Positions 6,603-13,733 of a stretch of 19,839 nt of DNA are shown here, one piece after another. A model generated the notes under the pieces. It did not search any database. It saw only the letters and a list, made by a program, of their open reading frames with translations, and was not told where the DNA came from. Position 1 is the stretch's first letter, and the number at the start of each line of letters is the position of its first letter. Position numbers and translations under genes: made by a program. Source of the DNA: Chitinophaga pinensis (GTDB taxonomy: Bacteria; Bacteroidota; Bacteroidia; Chitinophagales; Chitinophagaceae); the NCBI GenBank assembly GCA_945866165.1, contig CAMBGO010000015.1:1-19839 (forward strand). Direction: 5' to 3'.

Positions 6603-6634
6603 CAAAGCTAAACAAAAGAGGGTTTATAAACCAA
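6603..6634 (-). promoter_or_regulatory. Promoter of the ribosomal protein operon
   Basis: On the minus strand TTG (6632-6634), a 21-base spacer and TAGCTTTG (6603-6610) match the Bacteroidota primary-sigma consensus TTG-N(17-23)-TAnnTTTG exactly at the -7 box. This predicts a start near 6597-6599 and a leader of about 80 bases. Confidence 0.7.
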
Positions 6635-6759
6635 TAAAAAATGTCTTTTTTTAATGGGGGTCTTACAACTAATTGATTTTCAATAAAAAAATGCAACAAT
6701 TTTAATAGCACACTGGTAATTATTATTGAAAGCGGCAGAAATAATAAAGCCGTAATGCC

Positions 6760-7485
6760 CTAAAAATGCAATCCTACAAAGCTCTTGTGTTTAAATCTTT
6801 CATAGGCCTGAAGATTGAAGGAATATAGTTTACCAGGTCGGTGATGTACGTCTGATTCCATTTCGTTTTCATCTACCAACATTCCTGTAGCAAATAGCTT
6901 TTTTCTAAAATTTCGTCTATCAAACTCAATAGCCAATACCTCTTCAAATACTTGCTGCAGCTTACGGAGTGAAAATTTTTTATCTAATAGATTGAAGATA
7001 ATTGGCTCCTGCTGGATTTTTTTCCTAAGTGCGTTCAAGCATGTATCTAGTATAAGTTTATGATCGAAGGCCATTGCGTCAATTTCTGAAACCGGATGCC
7101 AATGCAATGCATTATCCACCGATTTTAATTTGTAGTCTTTTACATTAACCAACGCCAAATAAGCAGTGCTAACAACCCTACCAGCCGGATGCCTGTTTAC
7201 TTCGCTAAAAGTTTTTACCTGTTCAAGATACATATTGGAAACCCCTGTACGCTCCCTCAAAACACGGTAGGAGGCCTGATTAAGGTCTTCATGCTTGTGC
7301 AACACATCCCCTAACAAGGACCATTTACCATAATATTCGGGCTGATCACTTTCAATCAATAAAACCTTCAGAATTCCTTCATCATAACCAAAAATCACAC
7401 AATCAACAGAGAGGGAATACTTAAAATCGGGGCCTTGGTCATTCAATGCCCTGTAGGCCATTGTCTTAATTGTTTCATCTAACAT
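6760..7485 (-). CDS. Nudix-domain transcriptional regulator with winged-helix C-terminus
   Basis: A 241-residue protein with an N-terminal Nudix fold (about residues 20-150) and a C-terminal winged-helix-like domain (about 160-235, with FSLRKLQQVFEEVL and RRNFRKKLFATGMLV). This layout is that of NrtR and the Bacteroidota AraR-type regulators, where the Nudix domain binds an effector and does not hydrolyse it. The Nudix box is degraded: G59, one extra residue, E66, R74, then Val where the second Glu is expected and E78-R79 in place of Glu-Glu, so catalysis is doubtful. It is divergent from ligA, and no sugar or NAD genes are adjacent, so the target and ligand are unknown. Confidence 0.82.
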   Translation of the reverse strand: MLDETIKTMAYRALNDQGPDFKYSLSVDCVIFGYDEGILKVLLIESDQPEYYGKWSLLGDVLHKHEDLNQASYRVLRERTGVSNMYLEQVKTFSEVNRHPAGRVVSTAYLALVNVKDYKLKSVDNALHWHPVSEIDAMAFDHKLILDTCLNALRKKIQQEPIIFNLLDKKFSLRKLQQVFEEVLAIEFDRRNFRKKLFATGMLVDENEMESDVHHRPGKLYSFNLQAYERFKHKSFVGLHF

Positions 7486-7562
7486 ATACCATCGTTTTCA
7501 TTAGGTAAGCAACAATTCAAATAATTCGAAATTGAAAGAGGAAAAAGAAAATTAAAAAATTC

Positions 7563-7570
7563 TACTTTTA
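7563..7570 (+). promoter_or_regulatory. Possible -7 element of the ligA promoter
   Basis: TACTTTTA matches 7 of 8 positions of TAnnTTTG and lies 20 bases before the ligA ATG. No convincing -33 box stands at the right distance. The 105-base region 7486-7590 is shared with the divergent Nudix regulator gene. Confidence 0.35.
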
Positions 7571-7590
7571 GGTTTCAATTTCCTTCCCCC

Positions 7591-9678
7591 ATGTACACCA
7601 ATGAAGATAATAGGTTTTTTCTTGAAAAAAGCAAGGAAATTATTGACAATTTTGAAGACGCCGATTTCCTGAAAAAAAATATTGATGGCATAAAAAATGT
7701 GATTCGTTTCCATGAACACAGGTATTATGTAATGAATGATCCTTTGATAGCTGATTTTGAATTTGATAGGATTTATGATACATTAAAAAAAACAGAGAAA
7801 ATAAACCCTTCTCTCATTACCGGTGATTCTCCCACACAAAGGGTTGGGCCTGGACTAACAAAGCAATTCAATACAGTACAACACCTGGTTCCCATGTTGT
7901 CACTGGAAAATTCATATAACGCTGAAGACCTTATAGATTGGGACCGCAAAGCAAGGGAACTTTCGGGTATTGAAAGCATTACATACTGTGTTGAGCCAAA
8001 ATTTGATGGGGCAAGCATCTCACTCATATATGAAAATGACAAATACACAAGAGGTGCCACGAGAGGAGATGGTGTTGAAGGAGAAGACATCACTTTAAAT
8101 CTCAAACAAATCAGGTCCCTACCACTCTCTGCTTCTTTTTCAACATATGGGATTGAGCAAATTGAGATACGGGGTGAAGTGTTAATGAACAAGGATAACT
8201 TCAAGAAATTCAATGAACAACTTGCAGAACAAAACTTACCGCCCCTAGCAAATCCCAGAAATGCTGCATCGGGATCGTTGAGAATGAAAGACGCAACATC
8301 GGTAGGAAAAAGAAATCTCGAAGCCTTCATTTATCATATTGCATACATACAATATGATCAAAAAAATACACGGATACAATCTCATTCAGAAAGCCTTGAG
8401 ATTTTATGGAACCTGGGATTTAAAAGTCCTGTTGCTGAAAAAAAGATATTAGTAGGAATTGAAAGTGTCATTTCATTTTGTGCTGAATATGAAAAAAAAC
8501 GTGATACACTACCCTATGAAATCGACGGATTGGTAATCAAGGTTAATGAAATTGCGTTGCAGGATAAACTTGGAATGACAACCCATCATCCTCGTTGGGC
8601 AATAGCATATAAGTTCAAAGCAAGACAGTCAACTAGCACGCTGCTACAAGTTGAATTTCAAATTGGCAGAACAGGAAGCATTACTCCTGTTGCAAAAATA
8701 CAACCAGTCCCCATTGGCGGTGTTACCGTAGCATCCATCTCACTTCATAATGAAGATTTCATTCGTGAAAAAAACATCAGGATGGGTGATACATTATTAA
8801 TTGAAAGAGCAGGCGATGTTATTCCATATATCGTTAAATCCTTCCCCGAGTTAAGAAAGGGGCATGAAAAAGAAATCAATTTCCCATCAGAATGCCCAGC
8901 ATGCAAAACCAAGCTCATTAAAACAGAAGAAGAGGCAGTATGGCGCTGTCCAAATTATCAATGTCCCGCTCAAATAGTTGAGCGAATGATACATTTCACA
9001 AGCAAAGACGCAATGGATATTCGTGGCCTAGGTGAAGCTAATATCAGAAAGTTCTATGAAATGGGATGGCTAAAAGACATCCCTTCGATTTATCAACTGC
9101 CATTTGATTCTCTAAAAAAAATGGAAGGCTTTGGAGCCAAATCAGTTGAAAACTTAGTAGAAGCAATTGAAAAATCAACATCCCAACCACTTCACAGGTT
9201 GATCAATTCATTGGGAATACGCTATGTTGGAGAAACAACTGCAAAAGCACTTGCACAAAAAGTGCATCATCTGTTAGATCTTCAAAAAATGAGCAAGGAA
9301 GAACTCCAAGAAATAGAAGACGTTGGAGTAAAAGTTGCAGAGAGTATTTATCAATTTTTCAGCACTAAAGACAATATTGAAATGCTAAACAAGTTGGAAT
9401 CAATTGGATTGCAACTTCGAAGCTCAAAAAAACAACCTTCATCTGGTTCTTTAAACGGAAAGAGTTTTTTATTTACCGGTAGCTTACTTAAAATGAAACG
9501 GACTGAAGCCGAAGAATTAGCAGAAGCAAATGGTGGTAAAATTTTATCTGGTGTTAGTAGTAAGCTTGATTTTCTTGTTGTAGGTGAAGATGCTGGATCT
9601 AAATTGGAAAAGGCAAAAAAAATAGCATCGATACAAATTCTTTCTGAAGACGAGTTCATTCAACTAATCAAGAAATAA
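7591..9678 (+). CDS. ligA: NAD-dependent DNA ligase
   Basis: A 695-residue LigA of full family length. It seals nicks in duplex DNA with NAD+ during replication and repair. Order of domains: Ia (HEHRYYVMNDPLIADFEFDRIYDTL, about residues 41-65, contacts the NMN part), adenylation domain with the nucleophile K137 in EPKFDG, RGEVLMN and NPRNAASGSLR, the OB-fold (FQIGRTGSITPVAKIQPV), a four-Cys zinc finger (CPAC and CPNYQCPAQ), helix-hairpin-helix repeats, and a C-terminal BRCT domain (about 620-693, SFLFTGSL to LVVGEDAGSKL). All key residues are present. The N-terminus is about 25 residues longer than E. coli LigA, with no internal Met at a better position. Single-gene unit, followed by a hairpin. 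Confidence 0.97.
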   Translation: MYTNEDNRFFLEKSKEIIDNFEDADFLKKNIDGIKNVIRFHEHRYYVMNDPLIADFEFDRIYDTLKKTEKINPSLITGDSPTQRVGPGLTKQFNTVQHLVPMLSLENSYNAEDLIDWDRKARELSGIESITYCVEPKFDGASISLIYENDKYTRGATRGDGVEGEDITLNLKQIRSLPLSASFSTYGIEQIEIRGEVLMNKDNFKKFNEQLAEQNLPPLANPRNAASGSLRMKDATSVGKRNLEAFIYHIAYIQYDQKNTRIQSHSESLEILWNLGFKSPVAEKKILVGIESVISFCAEYEKKRDTLPYEIDGLVIKVNEIALQDKLGMTTHHPRWAIAYKFKARQSTSTLLQVEFQIGRTGSITPVAKIQPVPIGGVTVASISLHNEDFIREKNIRMGDTLLIERAGDVIPYIVKSFPELRKGHEKEINFPSECPACKTKLIKTEEEAVWRCPNYQCPAQIVERMIHFTSKDAMDIRGLGEANIRKFYEMGWLKDIPSIYQLPFDSLKKMEGFGAKSVENLVEAIEKSTSQPLHRLINSLGIRYVGETTAKALAQKVHHLLDLQKMSKEELQEIEDVGVKVAESIYQFFSTKDNIEMLNKLESIGLQLRSSKKQPSSGSLNGKSFLFTGSLLKMKRTEAEELAEANGGKILSGVSSKLDFLVVGEDAGSKLEKAKKIASIQILSEDEFIQLIKK

Positions 9679-9689
9679 TGAGAAGATAA

Positions 9690-9719
9690 AATCCCCGTCC
9701 TCTTCGAGAGACGGGGATT
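9690..9719 (-). repeat. Covarying hairpin repeat, copy 1 (between ligA and asd)
   Basis: AATCCCCGTC and GACGGGGATT form a perfect 10-base outer stem. The inner part, read on the minus strand, has a bulged T, a CTC/GAG stem and a GAA triloop. Its minus-strand reading is 23/30 identical to the plus-strand reading of the copy at 9734-9763. It starts 11 bases after the ligA stop and may end that transcript, but no T run follows. Confidence 0.65.
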
Positions 9720-9733
9720 GGAATGCTCTTCCC

Positions 9734-9763
9734 CATCACTGTCTCCCGAAGGGGACAGGGATG
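9734..9763 (+). repeat. Covarying hairpin repeat, copy 2 (between ligA and asd)
   Basis: CATC-A-CTGTC, a bulged T, CCC, triloop GAA, GGG, GACAG-G-GATG: the same architecture as the copy at 9690-9719 in opposite orientation. Differences fall at three base pairs where both partners change (A-T to C-G, C-G to T-A, T-A to C-G), plus one pair that becomes A/G. It lies 10 bases past the asd stop. It may form the 3' end of the asd transcript or belong to a REP-like repeat family. Confidence 0.65.
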
Positions 9764-9773
9764 ATTGTTTACA

Positions 9774-10763
9774 CTAAATTAACCCTTTGCTATTAAGATA
9801 CTCTGCAATTTGAATTGCGTTGGTGGCGGCACCCTTACGAAGGTTATCACTTACAATCCACATATTCAAAGTCTTGGCTTGCGTTTCATCTCTTCTAATC
9901 CTTCCTACAAAAACTTCGTCTTTTTCATGTGCATCCATTGGCATAGGATATTGTTGCGTTGCAGGTTCATCAACCAATATAATACCAGGAGCTTCTGAAA
10001 GAATTTTTTTCACTTCATCTAATTCAAATTCCTTTTCAAATTCGATGTTCACACTTTCGCTGTGCCCACCCATCACTGGAATTCTTACAGTTGTAGCAGT
10101 AACCCTTATTGAATCATCGCGCATAATCTTCATCGTTTCCTTCACCATTTTCATCTCTTCCTTCGTATAGCCATTATCTAAAAAAACATCTATTTGTGGA
10201 ATTACATTTAAATCGATTGGGTACTTATAAGCCATCTCACCTTGAATGCCTTTGCGTTCATTCATCAATTGATTCACTGCTTTAACTCCTGTTCCTGTAA
10301 CGCTTTGATAGGTGCTTACAACAATACGACTACAACCATAACGCTTGTGCAAAGGGTTAAGCGCTACTACCATTTGAATAGTTGAACAATTAGGATTTGC
10401 AATAATTTTATCTTCTGCAGTCAGCGAATCTGCATTGATTTCAGGCACCACCAATTTTTTTGTTGGATCCATCCTCCAGGCAGAAGAGTTATCAATAACT
10501 GTAATACCAGCTTTTGCAAATTCAGGAGCCCATTCAAGTGAAGTGCTTCCTCCTGCTGAAAACAATGCAACCGCTGGCTTCGTTGCGATTGCATCCAACA
10601 TGCTTACAATTTTATATTGCTTACCCTTGAAGGTTACTTCCTTTCCTACAGACCGTTCGGAAGCAACGGGAATCAATTCGGTTACTGGAAAATTTCTTTC
10701 CGCTAATACCTGCAACATTTTTGTGCCTACCAATCCGGTTGCACCTACAACAGCAACTTTCAT
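9774..10763 (-). CDS. asd: Aspartate-semialdehyde dehydrogenase
   Basis: A 329-residue enzyme of normal length that reduces 4-aspartyl phosphate with NADPH to aspartate semialdehyde, the branch point to lysine, diaminopimelate, threonine, methionine and isoleucine. Motifs: GATGLVGTKML at residues 7-17 (NADP-binding Rossmann start), FSAGGSTS, DNSSAWRMD, the active-site NPNCSTIQ with nucleophile C126, and RIPVMGGHSESVNIE with catalytic H234. It stands alone, away from other pathway genes. The upstream 150 bases hold a promoter, a short leader peptide rich in Lys/Thr/Ile and a T-tailed terminator, so control by transcription attenuation is predicted. A small hairpin (10777-10789) lies just before the start codon. 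Confidence 0.96.
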   Translation of the reverse strand: MKVAVVGATGLVGTKMLQVLAERNFPVTELIPVASERSVGKEVTFKGKQYKIVSMLDAIATKPAVALFSAGGSTSLEWAPEFAKAGITVIDNSSAWRMDPTKKLVVPEINADSLTAEDKIIANPNCSTIQMVVALNPLHKRYGCSRIVVSTYQSVTGTGVKAVNQLMNERKGIQGEMAYKYPIDLNVIPQIDVFLDNGYTKEEMKMVKETMKIMRDDSIRVTATTVRIPVMGGHSESVNIEFEKEFELDEVKKILSEAPGIILVDEPATQQYPMPMDAHEKDEVFVGRIRRDETQAKTLNMWIVSDNLRKGAATNAIQIAEYLNSKGLI

Positions 10764-10776
10764 ATTTCAATTTTTC

Positions 10777-10789
10777 TGCCCTTCGGGCA
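10777..10789 (-). other. Hairpin close to the asd start codon
   Basis: TGCCC-GAA-GGGCA on the minus strand, a 5-base stem with a GAA triloop, ends 13 bases before the asd ATG. It could affect initiation of asd translation. The triloop and CCCGAAGGG core resemble the repeats at 9690-9763, but the flanks do not. Confidence 0.4.
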
Positions 10790-10794
10790 TGGTT

Positions 10795-10822
10795 AAAAAA
10801 AAGCCTCCCAAATTTGGAAGGC
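10795..10822 (-). terminator. Intrinsic terminator in the asd leader (attenuator)
   Basis: On the minus strand GCCTTCC (10816-10822) pairs with GGGAGGC (10803-10809) through 7 pairs including one U-G, with loop AAATTT, directly followed by eight T (10795-10802). On the plus strand the same pair would be a C/A mismatch, so the structure is built for the minus transcript. No full gene ends upstream; it sits between the leader peptide and asd, 31 bases before the asd ATG, as expected of an attenuator. Confidence 0.8.
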
Positions 10823-10869
10823 GTTACATATTTGAATCATACAAAATGAACTAACCTTCCCACTGAGAA
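10816..10869 (-). promoter_or_regulatory. Protector and antiterminator segments of the asd attenuator
   Basis: Protector pairing: TTCTC (10865-10869) with GGGAA (10857-10861), loop AGT. Antiterminator pairing: GGAAGGT (10854-10860, the last leader codons) with GCCTTCC (10816-10822), which is exactly the 5' arm of the terminator. The pairings exclude each other in the order expected of a classical amino-acid attenuator. A ribosome waiting at the Lys-Lys codons (10872-10877) would cover TTCTC and free GGGAAGG to antiterminate. A ribosome at the stop codon would cover GGAAGG and let the terminator form. Pairing is read from sequence; function is inferred. Confidence 0.6.
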
Positions 10870-10910
10870 CGTTTTTTAGTCGATTTCGTATGTTTTATTA
10901 CGCTGATCAT
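10851..10910 (-). CDS. Putative leader peptide of asd
   Basis: A 19-codon frame, MISVIKHTKSTKKRSQWEG, then TAG. Nine of 19 residues are aspartate-family amino acids: Met, two Ile, four Lys, two Thr, including the run T-K-K at codons 11-13. It lies between a near-consensus promoter and a terminator that precedes asd, whose product is needed for those amino acids. The last codons (Trp-Glu-Gly) encode the antiterminator strand. The ATG is only 9 bases after the -7 box, so the 5' leader would be very short or nearly leaderless. It could be a chance frame, but composition, position and RNA pairings agree. Confidence 0.6.
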   Translation of the reverse strand: MISVIKHTKSTKKRSQWEG

Positions 10911-10918
10911 TTTGTGAG

Positions 10919-10950
10919 CAAAGCTAATACTGAAAGAATATTCTGCCAAA
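10919..10950 (-). promoter_or_regulatory. Promoter of the asd leader
   Basis: On the minus strand TTTG (10947-10950), a 20-base spacer and TAGCTTTG (10919-10926) match both Bacteroidota promoter boxes; the -7 box is identical to that of rplM. The predicted start is near 10913-10915, just before the leader peptide ATG at 10910. Confidence 0.7.
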
Positions 10951-10960
10951 AAAATGTTTG

Positions 10961-10977
10961 ATAGCGTTTTTCGCTAT
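10961..10977. other. Perfect 6-base inverted repeat between divergent asd and the lamin-tail gene
   Basis: ATAGCG-TTTTT-CGCTAT lies just upstream of the asd -33 box and 24 bases before the plus-strand gene. It could be an operator for either gene. No clear plus-strand promoter is visible; GAGCTTTG at 10990-10997 resembles a -7 box but is too close to the ATG. Confidence 0.35.
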
Positions 10978-11001
10978 TCTTACTCATAAGAGCTTTGTGT
11001 G

Positions 11002-12699
11002 ATGAGCCGTTACATGTTTTTACTTTTTTTTCTGATTTCAATTATCAAAATCAACGCTCAAGTAAAACCTTATAGTATTGTTATCAATGAAATATTATCA
11101 GATCCTTCTCCAATTGTTGCACTTCCGAATTGTGAATTCATTGAATTGAGAAATTGCACAAACGAAATCATTAATTTAAATAAATGGAGAATATCAAACG
11201 GGACAACTACAGCAACTATTGCAATAGACTTTTTTCTGAAGCCAGATAGCCTCGTCATTTTGTGCGCAAAATCTAATGTTATTTTTTTTAATGGCAATAA
11301 CAATATCATAGGACTTACTTCATACCCAACACTTGGCAATGAAGAAGATATCATTATACTAGGCAATAAAAATGGTGAAACCATTCATGCAGTTACTTAC
11401 AAAAAATCATGGCATGATAATGCAGTAAAATCTGAAGGTGGATGGAGCCTTGAAATGAGCAATCCGTTTAGGCCTTGCAACATTAATAATTGGCATTCAA
11501 GCAAAAGTTTGCTGGGCGGTACTCCTGGCAAGGAAAATAGCATATTCAAAAAAGAAAGTATTGAAGAGAAATTACAAGCAATTCAATGCACTGCAATAAG
11601 TCAAAAAGAATTTACGTTGAAATTCAATAAGAGTGCAGATAGTTCTTCGCTTTCAATTGCCAGTAATTATAACATTGAATCTACAGGACAAAATCCCTTA
11701 AAAGTATCACCAATACCTCCACTTTTTGATCAGGTTAAACTCATATTCAAGGATGGCATAGAAAAAGAAAAAGTATACCAACTCAATATTAATAACATCA
11801 AACGATGTACTTCTATCACAGTCGATACTACAAGTATATTAACAGGAATACCAATCATTCCATCTAAAGGTGAATTGATAATTAATGAATTGCTTTTCAA
11901 CCCAGCACCCTATGGGGCAGATTTTTTAGAATTAAATAATAATTCACATTCAATTATCAATGCAAGAGACATTTACATAGCAGGAAAAAATAGTGCAGGT
12001 CAAATAGGAAGTCAATACAGATGTTCAAATGAGGACATGAATATTTTTCCAGGGAAATACCTCGCAATTACAACAGACAGTAGCTATATAATAAAAACAT
12101 GGAAAAATATTAATAGTAGCGCTATTAGTGAAATAAAATCAATGCCATTCTATCCAGACAATGAAGGCAATGCCGTTTTGATAAATAAAGAAGGAATGCT
12201 CATTGATGAATTTCAATATACAGATGATATGCATTATCCATTGCTAATTAACCAAGAAGGTGTTTCACTTGAAAGAATTGACCCAATGCTGCCTACTTCG
12301 TTGATAGAAAATTGGCACTCTGCTTCATCAACTGCAGGTTATGCCACTCCAACCAAAGAGAATTCTCAATTCAGAAAATCAGACTCAATTAACAAAATAA
12401 TTGAAATCCCTCAAACAGATTTTAGTCCTAACAACGATGGGATCAATGATTTGCTTACAATCGCATATAAAATGTCCAACCCCGGAAATTCAATTTCCAT
12501 TTATGCATTTAACTTCAATGGGATGATGATTCGGAAAATTGCAGACAACCAACTATGTGGAACAAGTGGAACGTTTATTTGGAATGGCTTAGATCAAAAT
12601 AAACAGCGCGTTGCATCAGGGATTTACCTCATTTTTATTGAGATACTTGACCTGCGTGGCAAGCTGATGAAATTTAAAAAAGCAATAGCAGTAGAATAA
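11002..12699 (+). CDS. Secreted lamin-tail-domain protein with gliding/T9SS-type C-terminus
   Basis: A 565-residue exported protein. The ATG at 11002 is preferred over the in-frame GTG just before it because it directly precedes the signal peptide (MSRYMFLLFFLISIIKINAQ). Two lamin-tail domains are visible: about residues 23-175 (INEILSDPSP, CEFIELRN) and about 290-450 (GELIINELLFNP, ADFLELNN), separated by an Ig-like segment (FTLKFNKSADSS). The C-terminal 100 residues hold FSPNNDGINDLLTIAY and GTFIWNGLDQNKQRVASGIYL, the pattern of FlgD-like/gliding-associated C-terminal domains linked to the type IX secretion system. It probably acts at the cell surface or outside. No partner gene is adjacent and the substrate is unknown. 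Confidence 0.8.
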   Translation: MSRYMFLLFFLISIIKINAQVKPYSIVINEILSDPSPIVALPNCEFIELRNCTNEIINLNKWRISNGTTTATIAIDFFLKPDSLVILCAKSNVIFFNGNNNIIGLTSYPTLGNEEDIIILGNKNGETIHAVTYKKSWHDNAVKSEGGWSLEMSNPFRPCNINNWHSSKSLLGGTPGKENSIFKKESIEEKLQAIQCTAISQKEFTLKFNKSADSSSLSIASNYNIESTGQNPLKVSPIPPLFDQVKLIFKDGIEKEKVYQLNINNIKRCTSITVDTTSILTGIPIIPSKGELIINELLFNPAPYGADFLELNNNSHSIINARDIYIAGKNSAGQIGSQYRCSNEDMNIFPGKYLAITTDSSYIIKTWKNINSSAISEIKSMPFYPDNEGNAVLINKEGMLIDEFQYTDDMHYPLLINQEGVSLERIDPMLPTSLIENWHSASSTAGYATPTKENSQFRKSDSINKIIEIPQTDFSPNNDGINDLLTIAYKMSNPGNSISIYAFNFNGMMIRKIADNQLCGTSGTFIWNGLDQNKQRVASGIYLIFIEILDLRGKLMKFKKAIAVE

Positions 12700-12735
12700 A
12701 CAAAAGGGTTGCTAAAGGATCGCTTGTTTAAAACG

Positions 12736-13659
12736 TCAAACCAATGAGATATCAAAGTTGACCAATTCTACGAATTGCTGAATCCGATCATTGATTTGTT
12801 CCTTTGAAATTTCTTTTAGCCTGGTTGTGCCAAATTTTTCAACACAAAACGATGCCATTGCAGAACCAACGATGATGGCAGTCTTCATGTTATTAAAAGA
12901 AATATCTTTTGTTCTGGAAATATGTCCCATAAACCCGCCAGCAAATGTATCGCCAGCCCCAGTTGGATCAAAAATATCTTCTAATGGAAGAGCAGGAGCA
13001 ACAAATACCTGATCACCATGGAATAACAATGCACCATGCTCACCTTTCTTCACAACCAAGTATTTTGGTCCCATTTTCAAAATTGCTTTTGCTGCTTTCA
13101 CCAAAGAATATTCGGCGCTGAGTTGGCGGGCTTCACTATCATTAATCAATAATACATCAACATGTTTCAACACTTCTTTCAAATCGGGCATGGCAGTTTC
13201 CATCCAGAAGTTCATGGTATCCATCACAACCAATTTGGGACGGGTCTTCATTTGTTTCAATACACTGTGTTGAATAGCTGGCACCAAATTACCGAGCATT
13301 ACAAATTCACAATCCTGGTAACTTTCAGGTACTACTGGCTTAAAATCGGCCAATACATTTAGTTGTGTATCCAGGGTATCCCTTTCATTCATATCGAGGT
13401 GATATTTACCAGACCAAAAGAAAGACTTCTGATCTTTCTTAACTTCTACGCCTTCGAGTTCTACACCACGCGATGCAAGAAAATCCAATTCGGCTTGTGG
13501 AAAATCACCGCCAACAATTGAGATTTGTTTTATGGGTGTGATAAAGTTGGATGCGCTGAGTGCAATATATGTTGCGGCACCACCAATGATGCGATCGCTT
13601 TTTCCAAACGGAGTTTCTATTGCATCAAAGGCCATGGTTCCTACTACGAGAAGTGACAT
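12736..13659 (-). CDS. PfkB (ribokinase) family sugar or nucleoside kinase
   Basis: A 307-residue ribokinase-fold kinase of normal length. N-terminal LLVVGTMAFDAIETP and the Gly-rich GGAATYIALSAS (about residues 26-37) bind the substrate; the C-terminal signature DPTGAGDTFAGGFMG (231-245) holds the anion hole and catalytic base D237. The family transfers phosphate from ATP to a sugar or nucleoside hydroxyl; the substrate cannot be assigned from sequence, and a housekeeping role is plausible because similar single kinases are widespread. It has an exact -7 box (13680-13687) in the 74-base gap from the upstream AraC gene, so it probably has its own promoter. Confidence 0.88.
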   Translation of the reverse strand: MSLLVVGTMAFDAIETPFGKSDRIIGGAATYIALSASNFITPIKQISIVGGDFPQAELDFLASRGVELEGVEVKKDQKSFFWSGKYHLDMNERDTLDTQLNVLADFKPVVPESYQDCEFVMLGNLVPAIQHSVLKQMKTRPKLVVMDTMNFWMETAMPDLKEVLKHVDVLLINDSEARQLSAEYSLVKAAKAILKMGPKYLVVKKGEHGALLFHGDQVFVAPALPLEDIFDPTGAGDTFAGGFMGHISRTKDISFNNMKTAIIVGSAMASFCVEKFGTTRLKEISKEQINDRIQQFVELVNFDISLV

Positions 13660-13679
13660 ATGTGATTGTTTTGGAAGCG

Positions 13680-13687
13680 CAAATATA
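13680..13687 (-). promoter_or_regulatory. Predicted -7 element of the PfkB kinase promoter
   Basis: On the minus strand TATATTTG fits TAnnTTTG exactly, 20 bases before the start codon. No TTTG is present at the expected -33 distance. Confidence 0.5.
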
Positions 13688-13733
13688 CATGATAACTACT
13701 TTGGGCGTATCCCTTTTAAAGTATTAATTCAAT

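Noticed and set aside
7773..8330. 185-codon frame antisense to ligA
   Set aside because: It lies entirely within the well-supported ligA gene and shows no domain or signal of its own.
10435..10854. 139-codon frame antisense to the start of asd
   Set aside because: It is a shadow of asd running into its leader, with no recognisable domain.
10907..10987. 26-codon frame upstream of the asd leader peptide
   Set aside because: It lies across and upstream of the predicted promoter, so it would not be in the transcript; kept only as an alternative in the findings.
12700..12735. Possible terminator between the lamin-tail and PfkB genes
   Set aside because: Only a weak AACAA/TTGTT-type pairing is visible with no stable stem or T run.
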